Below are positions 28,401 through 40,400 of a stretch of DNA of 64,000 bases, in pieces. Below the pieces are notes generated by a model. That model was not told the DNA's origin, did not search any database, and saw nothing but the letters and a program-made list of their open reading frames with translations. Numbering within the stretch: position 1 is the first letter of the stretch; each line of letters begins with the position of its first letter. The position numbers and the translations under genes were made by a program. The stretch is taken from assembly GCA_013076295.1 (NCBI GenBank), contig RQOL01000772.1, positions 496,001 through 560,000 of the forward strand, given 5' to 3'. Source of the stretch: Sanderia malayensis. Lineage: Eukaryota > Cnidaria > Scyphozoa > Semaeostomeae > Pelagiidae.

Positions 28401-31400
28401 GTATCCGCAGTAAGCTACCCAAGTTAACACTAAAGCTGCATTCTGCTGTTGTTGTGAATGGTAGCAATGAGCAATGCATGGGATTTTATTGTATTTGGCA
28501 ATGACAATATAAAGCATAATGGGCCATGATGTAATATTCGTGATATATATGCCAATTGGGGTGACATCCAAGTGGTCAGATTCCGACAGTCGCTTACGTC
28601 ACACTCTCAGGAGAATAACGTTTATAAGAATACTGAAACTGAAAATTGTCAATTAAAAATTTAAGGCTGGGGAAGAATGTTAGTATTCTAATAAAAATGC
28701 GTGTCTGTGACAACAATCGAGTTCTATTTGTGAGGATTTCGCACTCGCCTCACAGCACCAAGACGCTTTTCACTGATTGTAAACTATGACGGTGACACCC
28801 ATAAGAATATGAAAGCTGTCTGGCTTTACCCGCTAAAGTTGTTTAATTAGTACAAATGACATTGATGACCCGGTTGTAATTTGCTCCGCTTTTCACAGAG
28901 GACATGGGACATGAAAGAAACGTTCGCTAGTCTTCTTTGAAAGCTAATCATCCACCCCATTCTGAGCCCCCAGACACGTAGCTGTAGATGGAAGCTGAGG
29001 TGGCCGTACCTCGTGGTTATAGTGCGTTTATTTGCTTGGAAATAACGCTATTCTCTAACTGGTCGATTGCAACCGTAACCAGAGGGGGCAAATTAAAGGT
29101 CACACCTCCATTCCCCCTGCTACGATGTACATGGCACCCCCTATATTGAATAATCACTGATATGATTGTCGTCGTGTCTTCTTCTTGCACTATAGACGCT
29201 TGAAAACCGCCATTGAATCGATACTGAACTGCAGGTTATGTTTGCCTTGCGCGTTCTGCCCGTTAGAGACGTTTCTCACCTAATCGTTTGACCGTCGCTG
29301 CATAGCGCTACGACAATAAGGAGGGCCTAAAGGCTGTCAACAATCTGACAAATAGGTACACTTGTTCTTTGGATATCCTCGGGAACAATGCATTCATACA
29401 TGTTACAGTCTCAGTGGATTTGGCTTGTAATCAGACGTTGGTAATGAGGTATCAAGGTTTTTTGGCGTGCTCATTTGGCTGGGCCAAGGGAGTGTCGTCT
29501 TTCTGTCTCCGTTTACTGTTGTATCGATTTACTACGTGTAGCTGATCAGAGCGAAAGCTTCAGCAGGGAACATCACCTTGTACTCTGTGAATGACGATAC
29601 GTGCATATTTATGCATATTATCCTATCCCTGCACATAACAGTGTTATGTTAACTGGACTAAGTGAAATAAATGCTTCCAGTGTGGTGTGCAAGAAGTAGC
29701 TAAATTGCTCTGATTGCTGTTATTAAAAGGAGTCAAACCCCCCTGTTCTATTGACAGTTGGTCAAATTCAGGGTAGTTTGTTTCATGAAGCAGTTCAATT
29801 CAGGAAAGCTCATTATATTCATAAAGTAGGATGTACTTTTCTCAAACGCTTCAGATGGTGAGGAAGGGGAATATTTTTTGCCAGCTGATTGAAACACGTA
29901 ATTTGCACTTGCAAAGGTGGGAAACAGTGTTAAGAAGAAGCCTGATGACAAAGTACTGCGGCATTCTATTGTTTTGCTACGCGGCCTGATTGAAGTTGCT
30001 CAGTTTCATGCGTTGCCCTACTTTTCCTGTTTATCTTGCGATATGCGAGTGCATGGATCTGTTACCGACGCGTTATCCTTGTATTCGCATGCCGAATTTG
30101 CTGCCTGACACGAGATAGGTCAAGTGTTGCTGGTGCTGTATTTTTTTTTGTTTTTTTGTTTTTTGCATCATCAACGCAAACATGTAAAATGTTTAAGAGG
30201 CCAACATGCAATAACAGTAGGGAAATTAAAAGCTCAAGACCCGCACAGAGACACATATGACGTATAGGGGGCACCTTTTGTGGGAAGAAAGAAGCCCCTT
30301 TTAAGAATCAATTTTACACATGCTTCTAATGCTCCGTCCCAATCAACTGGCTCTGAAGTCCTTGGAGATAACAATTTGTTTGGCAATGTTGTATACTTTG
30401 TATAACTACCATTATCTGCACCAATACGTAATGATATATACCTTGATAATATCTCGTCGTGCTTTGAGCACTCAAGAGAATAGGGAATATATATGTAGGA
30501 ACTATGTTAAAATTTTGTTTTAAGTAAACTGTTTATTAACAGCAATATAGGCTGCGACTGTTCTGACAACGGCATTACTTGCAGAACAAAAGCATTCCCC
30601 TGTTTCAGCTAATCTCATTTGATTGTACGTTTTTATAATAAAACGTTATATAATAGCAGAATAACGAAGCGATAACCGAAGATCAAATTTGTTATGTATT
30701 GCAATAAGGTATAACAAGTGTCGTAAACATCATCGAATGACGTTTGACATCCTGGACTCTAACGTACTTAGGCGCTTAATTTACATGACTGAAATTAATT
30801 TGCAATGGCTGAAATTTCCAAATTGAAATTTCCAAAGTCGAAAGAAGTAAATTTCTTGTGGAGGCTACCCCATTGCGATTCTCTGATGTATTTTTTACTT
30901 TTATCGCTTGTTTTGCGGACAGCGTTTATCGCCCTGATTGTCGTAAACCGAGCGACTCGCGCGATTCACATAGCGATAATCAAAGGCTTTGGTGGTGGTC
31001 CATTTGCATGTACATGCTTGGAATACGCGTAACTGTGAAACATGTATTGTATTGTCACGATGAGAAACATTTTGAAAGGTCAAGCCTCTGTTTGCGTCTA
31101 CATGCAATGACGTTGCAGATCCTTCACCTGTGTGGTATGAACTAGCGATGACAGACAATCATAAATTTTAGGCCCTTGGGCTATAAAAATAGTGTTTCCT
31201 GTCCAACATGGTTTGTACGCTCGCAACACAAAACGCCTTCTGTACAGTGATGGAGGAGTTCCCTCCCTTGCTTCCCTGGTACTTATTTTCCATATCGTTA
31301 TAGTACAACATTTAGTGTTTTCAAATCAACAAGGCCCATTGTCGTAGAATATAATCTGTGCTACCACAAAGCGGAAAACAACAAGCCATTCTCTTAGATA

Positions 31401-34400
31401 TATTCCTTCTAACTGAATGCATTTTACACATGCCGCTGGTTAACTTGGGTGGCTGCTGGAAGTAAAAGAAGAGAAATGTCTCACATGAGTTAATTGTGAT
31501 GTCTGGATATAAGACCACACAAGCTCATTTATGGTGTATGTAAACCTTTTTTCGCCGCGAGCTTATTCACTTATCACACTACCAGAAATGTTATGCCACT
31601 ATACCATACTACCAAGGTTAATTATCAGCATTAACCTTGCCTACTAATACGCCTCGGGATAGGAGTCCTTGTCTGCGATATTTTCATCAATATCAAAATT
31701 TTGAATTTCTAGCCCTATGATAATGGCTGACGCGGATTGTAATAATACAGTTTGTGTTGGGATTCTTGTGCTATAAAGTTTTGAAATATTCATGCCAGAC
31801 AGCTGGAAATGGGTTCACTGTGATCTGAAGACCCCAATTAATGAGATTGGACTTTTGCGAGTAACGTTTCCATCTATTTTGAGGGTCCGGTGTGGTGTGC
31901 CAGATTTGAAAGTTATTTTCGGAAGTTTAAGTGTGCCGTCTGAACTTATTCTCAGTGGAGATATCTAAATTTAGGAATTATGAATTATAAATTAAATTAT
32001 TGTTTTTTACGCTATCTGAAATAGCTGTTTCGTGATGTTACTGATTGATTTGTGTGGCGTCTTAAAACAATAGATAAGAAATCTCCTTATCTTTTTTGAA
32101 TTAGGTGTACTGCTTGTTATATATATAGAAGACCACACAAGCTCATAGATGATGATTTTAAAACTTTCTTCCAGCAAGAGCTTCTTAAACCGTCACTGTA
32201 CCGTATTAAAGTCCATGGCTTTCCCGCAAAGTTTAAGAATACAGGTTTAAGAAACTTTTTAAAAGGTGGAATGGGTCAACATGCGCCAGAAAAATCCCAA
32301 ACTTATGTTAAGACTTAAATAGTATTGCTGGTAATTTTGAATTGTTATATTTGGCATTGGTGATCCAGCATTATTACTTGTCATTATGAGTCGGGGGGTA
32401 AATTTTCTATTTAGATTAGTTTCCTATAAAAGTTAGGATGACGTCGAAGTAATATAAGAAATATGCTACTGAGACTGATATTCATCTTTGCCTTTGAGTA
32501 GCTGTATGAAAACCATGAGGCGGGCCATCTTAATGTTTTTTTCACACTCTTAACTTTTTTTCAGACCAACCTATAAAGGTAGATCATGCAGTGGAATGCG
32601 AAATAGACATCGTTTATGCAATCCACAGGTATGGTAGAACCTGCTTCTAATGTCCTTACTTGTTCTACAACTTTGTAGTTAATAATATTGCAATTGCAAC
32701 GTGCAATCCATATCGTTTTCTCTAATTGCCTTATATATCTCACGACCTTGCTTCTTATAGTCTTGTCTCTTACGTCTTTATTTCTTGTAGTTTTGTCTTT
32801 TAGGTTATTATCTTTCATAGCCTTGTCTCTTATAGTGTTGTCATCTTAGCCGCGTCCTATGTCAGATTGTTTCTCAATTTTGTCACATTAGTTTTAAAAC
32901 CTCATCTCTTGGTTTACAGATGCAACTGTCTTTGCTGATCTTCATTTATTGATGAAATTATTTTCATATAAAGTTTATTATTCCCTTCAGAAATGCCCCG
33001 CTGATGCAGTCAGCTTCAGAGATGCGCAGTGCTCTCATTTCAACAGTAAACCTTACCGTGGACGCCTTTACAAATGGAAGGGCTTTCATTTAAAAGGTGG
33101 GCAGGAGTACTTTGAACTTCGGATCTTTGATTATAATTACACCTACCAAATCTGTAATTATATTATCCATGCATGCATGTGTGCTGTACGTATGTACTAT
33201 TGCTCTAGTCAATGGCCAAGATTTAATGTAGTGTTTAGTTTATCATACACGCACTGCACATAAAGATAATATGATGATTTTTGTGTGTGCAGCTAAAGAG
33301 TGTTCACTGGTTTGTCAATCTGAGAAGCATCGCTTTTACGCCTTGATGAGTTTGCATGCTGCAGATGGCACGGCCTGCAGGCCTGGTTCATATGATCGAT
33401 GCATTGGTGGACGGTGCCAAGTAAGTATGGAAACAGAATACAAACATCTACCTACATGTGAAGTGACTAATGACTTTTAAGTACGTGTATGCTGACTAAT
33501 GACTTTCAAGTACGTGTGAGACGGATGAAATTGGTCGCTGATCCAAAGAGGCTCGTTAGCACCGTCCATTTCATGTGCCTGGTTTTCTTGACCAGATACA
33601 ATTAGTGGACTACTAACTTTTGCTGTATTTGTGCTGAACGGATGAAACTGTTCCGAAGTTCTTGAGAAACGGTTCTTTGTGCATATTCAATTGAACTATT
33701 TGGTCCTGTGGGTATCTTTCATAGAATTGTGTCCATTTTAAAAGATAAAAACGTTTCTATACTGACATACTGGAAGATGTATAATATTGTTATTTGTTCT
33801 TAATGCTGCCTTTACGTTGGGATCGTTGTGTGTTTAGGAGATGTCTTAGGCTTCAATGCGCGTTCTTTTTTAGAAAGTTGGATGCGATGGTGTGATTGGT
33901 TCGAGACTGAAGGACGACCTTTGTGGCACATGCGGTGGAAATAACACGGAATGTCTTCTTATCAGCAAGAAATACAAAAAGAAACACGGAATTGGTATGT
34001 TGAAAGTGTATGGTGAAAGTGTATGGTGAAAGTGTATGGTGAAAGTGTATGGTGAAAGTGTATGGTGAAAGTGTATGGTGAAAGTGTATGGTGAAAGTGT
34101 ATGGTGAAAGTGTATGTTGAAAGTGTATGGTGAAAGTATATGATGAAAGTGTATGGTGAAAGTGTATGGTGAAAGTGTATGGTGAAAGTGTATGGTGAAA
34201 GTGTATGTTGATGGTGAAAGTGTATGGTGAAAGTGTATGGTGAAAGTGTATGTGAAAGTGTATGGTGAAAGTGTATGGTGAAAGTGTATGGTGAAAGTGT
34301 ATGGTGAAAGTGTATGGTGAAAGTGTATGGTGAAAGTGTATGTTGAAAGTGTATGGTGAAAGTATATGGTGAAAGTGTATGGTGAAAGTGTATGGTGAAA

Positions 34401-37400
34401 GTGTATGGTGAAAGTGTATGGTGAAAGTGTATGGTGAAAGTATATGTTGAAAGTATATGGTGAAAGTGTATGGTGAAAGTGTATGGTGAAAGTGTATGTT
34501 GAAAGTGTATGGTGAAAGTGTATGGTGAAAGTGTATGGTGAAAGTGTATGTTGAAAGTGTATGGTGAAAGTATATGAAGTGTATGGTGAAAGTGTATGGT
34601 GAAAGTGTATGGTGAAAGTGTATGGTGAAAGTGTATGTTGAAAGTGTATGGTGAAAGTGTATGGTGAAAGTGTATGGTGAAAGTGTATGTTGAAAGTGTA
34701 TGGTGAAAGTGTATGGTGAAAGTGTATGGTGAAAGTGTATGGTGAAAGTGTATGGTGAAAGTGTATGGTGAAAGTGTATGGTGAAAGTATATGATGAAAG
34801 TGTATGGTGAAAGTGTATGGTGAAAGTGTATGGTGAAAGTGTATGGTGAAAGTGTATGGTGAAAGTGTATGTTGAAAGTGTATGTTGAAAGTGTATGTTG
34901 AAAGTGTATGGTGAAAGTATATGGTGAAAGTATATGGTGAAAGTGTATGGTGAAAGTATATGTTGAAAGTGTATGGTGAAAGTATATGATGAAAGTGTAT
35001 GGTGAAAGTGTATGGTGAAAGTGTATGATGAAAGTGTATGGTGAAAGTGTATGGTGAAAGTGTATGGTGAAAGTGTATGGTGAAAGTATATGTTGAAAGT
35101 GTATGGTGAAAGTGTATGGTGAAAGTGTATGTTGAAAGTGTATGGTGAAAGTGTATGGTGAAAGTGTATGGTGAAAGTGTATGTTGAAAGTGTATGGTGA
35201 AAGTATATGATGAAAGTGTATGGTGAAAGTGTATGGTGAAAGTGTATGGTGAAAGTGTATGGTGAAAGTGTATGTTGAAAGTGTATGGTGAAAGTGTATG
35301 GTGAAAGTGTATGGTGAAAGTGTATGTTGAAAGTGTATGGTGAAAGTGTATGGTGAAAGTGTATGGTGAAAGTGTATGGTGAAAGTGTATGGTGAAAGTG
35401 TATGGTGAAAGTGTATGGTGAAAGTATATGATGAAAGTGTATGGTGAAAGTGTATGGTGAAAGTGTATGGTGAAAGTGTATGGTGAAAGTGTATGGTGAA
35501 AGTGTATGGTGAAAGTGTATGTTGAAAGTGTATGTTGAAAGTGTATGGTGAAAGTGTATGTTGAAAGTGTATGTTGAAAGTATATGTTGAAAGTGTATGT
35601 TGAAAGTGTATGATGAAAGTGTATGGTGAAAGTGTATGGTGAAAGTGTATGGTGAAAGTGTATGTTGAAAGTGTATGTTGAAAGTGTATGTTGAAAGTAT
35701 ATGTTGAAAGTGTATGTTGAAAGTATATGATGAAAGTGTATGGTGAAAGTATATGTTGAAAGTGTATGGTGAAAGTGTATGGTGAAAGTGTATGGTGAAA
35801 GTGTATGGTGAAAGTGTATGGTGAAAGTGTATGGTGAAAGTGTATGGTGAAAGTGTATGGTGAAAGTGTATGGTGAAAGTATATGATGAAAGTGTATGGT
35901 GAAAGTGTATGGTGAAAGTGTATGGTGAAAGTGTATGGTGAAAGTGTATGGTGAAAGTGTATGTTGAAAGTGTATGTTGAAAGTATATGTTGAAAGTGTA
36001 TGTTGAAAGTGTATGATGAAAGTGTATGGTGAAAGTGTATGGTGAAAGTGTATGGTGAAAGTGTATGTTGAAAGTGTATGTTGAAAGTATATGTTGAAAG
36101 TGTATGTTGAAAGTATATGATGAAAGTGTATGGTGAAAGTATATGTTGAAAGTGTATGGTGAAAGTGTATGGTGAAAGTGTATGGTGAAAGTGTATGGTG
36201 AAAGTGTATGGTGAAAGTGTATGGTGAAAGTGTATGGTGAAAGTGTATGGTGAAAGTATATGATGAAAGTGTATGGTGAAAGTGTATGGTGAAAGTGTAT
36301 GGTGAAAGTGTATGGTGAAAGTGTATGGTGAAAGTGTATGGTGAAAGTGTATGTTGAAAGTGTATGTTGAAAGTATATGTTGAAAGTGTATGTTGAAAGT
36401 GTATGATGAAAGTGTATGGTGAAAGTGTATGGTGAAAGTGTATGGTGAAAGTGTATGTTGAAAGTGTATGTTGAAAGTGTATGTTGAAAGTATATGTTGA
36501 AAGTGTATGTTGAAAGTATATGATGAAAGTGTATGGTGAAAGTATATGTTGAAAGTGTATGGTGAAAGTGTATGGTGAAAGTGTATGGTGAAAGTGTATG
36601 GTGAAAGTGTATGATGAAAGTGTATGGTGAAAGTGTATGGTGAAAGTGTATGGTGAAAGTGTATGTTGAAAGTGTATGTTGAAAGTATATGTTGAAAGTG
36701 TATGTTGAAAGTATATGATGAAAGTGTATGTTGAAAGTATATGTTGAAAGTGTATGTTGAAAGTATATGATGAAAGTGTATGGTGAAAGTGTATGGTGAA
36801 AGTGTATGGTGAAAGTGTATGGTGAAAGTGTATGGTGAAAGTGTATGGTGAAAGTGTATGGTGAAAGTGTATGGTGAAAGTGTATGATGAAAGTGTATGG
36901 TGAAAGTGTATGGTGAAAGTATATGTTGAAAGTGTATGGTGAAAGTGTATGATGAAAGTGTATGGTGAAAGTGTATGGTGAAAGTATATGATGAAAGTGT
37001 ATGGTGAAAGTGTATGGTGAAAGTGTATGGTGAAAGTGTATGGTGAAAGTGTATGGTGAAAGTGTATGGTGAAAGTGTATGGTGAAAGTGTATGGTGAAA
37101 GTATATGTTGAAAGTGTATGGTGAAAGTATATGATGAAAGTGTATGGTGAAAGTGTATGGTGAAAGTGTATGATGAAAGTGTATGGTGAAAGTGTATGGT
37201 GAAAGTGTATGGTGAAAGTGTATGTTGAAAGTGTATGTTGAAAGTATATGTTGAAAGTGTATGTTGAAAGTATATGATGAAAGTGTATGGTGAAAGTGTA
37301 TGGTGAAAGTGTATGGTGAAAGTGTATGGTGAAAGTGTATGGTGAAAGTGTATGGTGAAAGTGTATGTTGAAAGTGTATGTTGAAAGTATATGTTGAAAG

Positions 37401-40400
37401 TGTATGTTGAAAGTGTATGATGAAAGTGTATGGTGAAAGTGTATGGTGAAAGTGTATGGTGAAAGTGTATGTTGAAAGTGTATGTTGAAAGTATATGTTG
37501 AAAGTGTATGTTGAAAGTATATGTTGAAAGTGTATGTTGAAAGTATATGTTGAAAGTGTATGTTGATGAAAGTGTATGGTGAAAGTGTATGGTGAAAGTG
37601 TATGGTGAAAGTGTATGGTGAAAGTGTATGGTGAAAGTGTATGTTGAAAGTGTATGGTGAAAGTGTATGGTGAAAGTGTATGTTGAAAGTATATGTTGAA
37701 AGTGTATGTTGAAAGTATATGTTGAAAGTGTATGTTGAAAGTATATGATGAAAGTGTATGGTGAAAGTGTATGGTGAAAGTGTATGGTGAAAGTGTATGG
37801 TGAAAGTGTATGGTGAAAGTGTATGTTGAAAGTGTATGGTGAAAGTGTATGTTGAAAGTGTATGTTGAAAGTATATGTTGAAAGTGTATGTTGAAAGTAT
37901 ATGTTGAAAGTGTATGTTGAAAGTATATGATGAAAGTGTATGGTGAAAGTGTATGGTGAAAGTGTATGGTGAAAGTGTATGGTGAAAGTGTATGGTGAAA
38001 GTGTATGGTGAAAGTGTATGTTGAAAGTGTATGTTGAAAGTATATGTTGAAAGTGTATGTTGAAAGTGTATGATGAAAGTGTATGGTGAAAGTGTATGGT
38101 GAAAGTGTATGGTGAAAGTGTATGTTGAAAGTGTATGTTGAAAGTATATGTTGAAAGTGTATGTTGAAAGTATATGTTGAAAGTGTATGTTGAAAGTGTA
38201 TGATGAAAGTGTATGGTGAAAGTGTATGGTGAAAGTGTATGGTGAAAGTGTATGGTGAAAGTGTATGTTGAAAGTGTATGTTGAAAGTATATGTTGAAAG
38301 TGTATGTTGAAAGTATATGTTGAAAGTGTATGTTGAAAGTATATGTTGAAAGTGTATGTTGAAAGTATATGTTGAAAGTGTATGATGAAAGTGTATGGTG
38401 AAAGTGTATGGTGAAAGTGTATGTTGAAAGTGTATGTTGAAAGTATATGTTGAAAGTGTATGTTGAAAGTATATGTTGAAAGTGTATGTTGAAAGTATAT
38501 GTTGAAAGTGTATGTTGAAAGTATATGTTGAAAGTGTATGGTGAAAGTGTATGGTGAAAGTATATGTTGAAAGTGTATGTTGAAAGTATATGTTGAAAGT
38601 GTATGATGAAAGTGGTATGTTGAAAGTGCCGCAAGTATAACAATCTACCACGCGTCATGTTTTCCTCTCGGTGCGGTGTTAAGCGATTTCAAATGTTCAC
38701 AGTCAAATCTCGTTTTAACGGACAGTTATGAGACAGTGTTACCTGGGGTACAAAAACATGGCACCGCCAGGGGGGAAGAGCGTGAAACATCAGGGGAACA
38801 TAAAGGGGGTCGATTATTTCTGGGTGTTCTATTGTTTGGTTTATTTTATTTTTCTGTTGTATGTACGCTGTTTACAATAGGTACCGCACTCTCTTGATTA
38901 CAGTCCTCATTCCCATTAACGTCTTATTGTTAATTGCTTTTGCAGGATATGTTACAGTTGATTACATTCCACGAGGATCGACAAGTGTTCGAATAGTAGA
39001 AGAACGGCCTTCAAGAAATTACCTGGGTAGGTTTTCTTTTATTTTAGCATTGTCTTGCTGACTTCTTACCCCATAAAATTCTCACCCTAGAGCCTCCAGG
39101 TAAATTTATCTGGGCCTATTTATAGGAAATTTATAAAAAATTTATCTTGTAACAGGTGGTCTAATTAATGTAATAATTTTAACTATAGGTAAGATTTTAG
39201 AATAATATTTGGAATCAGAGAAATGACCTAGATTTTATTATGAAGAAATACCTAAAAATGCTGAGATTTCAGGCTGTAGGTTCTTTAATGGGGGTTTTAC
39301 TGCATGTGTCTTTTTTTGAACTACTGACCGATGACGAAAGAGCTGCATATATTGACCATATTGACTGAAAATATTTGCATATTCTGTCCCAATATAGCTG
39401 CATATATTCCTTTGAGATTGCTGTGTTTGTTGCATCGAAGTAGGTAGTGATATGTTGTTGTTTTTCATCGCAGCTTTAGAGACAACATTCGGTGAGAATG
39501 TCATTAATGGCGGATACACAATAGAGCGTTCAGGTTTACACCATAAGTTAAACAGCATTGTTGAATACAAGAGAATTGGCCAGCTAGAGCAGATCTACAT
39601 CAAAGGTCCTATTTCGACTGATATAAAACTCATGGTAAGGAGCGTGTCATTTTATGCTGTGTCGAGATCTTCTGCAGACTTTCATACTAGAATAGAACTC
39701 TACTTTTTTCAAGAAGAACTTCCAAGCAGAGATTCTTGCAAAATCTTGTTGCTTTGTGGAGAGAAATTCTGGGAAAACTATACGATTCCCCAAATATCTC
39801 TTCCGTTTTTCAGAAAAGTGTGTCTGTCTGAGTAATCAGTTGTAGCCCTGTTTGTTTCTATCACTTTTAACGCTTGAAAGTTTGCATAAACAAATGTTTC
39901 AAATTTATTACACGTGATGTAGGTACTTTTTCAAGCCGATATCTCCTCAATCGCATATCAATTTGCCGAGAAGAATAATGCCAATCGAGCACTATCACGA
40001 GACAGATACATCTGGAAGCATGATAATACCTCGAAAGATGCGTGGTCGGCATGTTCGGCAACCTGTGGTAGAGGTAAGCAGCTTTTTGTGTAATGCCTCT
40101 TGCATCCTGTGTGCTCTATAACTTGTGTTCAGCCTGGTAATGGTACTACGCCCAGAGGTTTTCAAGGGTAACAACTGTGTATCGATGTAGCTCTTTCGAA
40201 CCAATGTCCCAACAATTGACTTACACCTGCATTCGATACATCACTATCGGGGTCAATTCTTAGCCTCTCTCAAGCACTGATCATCCCGAATCCAATTCTC
40301 GAAATACAAAATATACAATACCATACGAGTCATTTTTTCAAGGAACTTGCTTTCCGACCAATCATCAGGCGTTTGTCCACAACTAGTCCTTACCTGTTGC

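Larger units (their letters stand above)
17092..32564. other. Large ADAMTS intron 12 hosting a nested antisense homeobox gene
   Basis: The donor GTGAGT follows a TSP1 exon ending in phase 2, and the acceptor TTTCAG precedes the rest of the same TSP1 repeat ([17 protein letters not shown]), so both edges are well supported. At 15.5 kb it is the longest intron in the window. Apart from the homeobox gene I see no recognisable exon in it. Open frames at 27691-28179 (minus) and elsewhere have no family resemblance. Confidence 0.8.

Noticed and set aside
33995..38628. CRISPR-like array
   Set aside because: Units are 13 bp, contiguous and without unique spacers, inside a eukaryotic intron.
33853..38658. 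Two overlapping open frames of about 1600 codons on the minus strand with endless [12 protein letters not shown] repeats
   Set aside because: They are the 13-bp minisatellite read in reverse. The unit lacks stops on that strand and a period of 13 makes a 39-bp coding cycle, so all frames look alike. There is no start context or domain, and the array is an ADAMTS intron.
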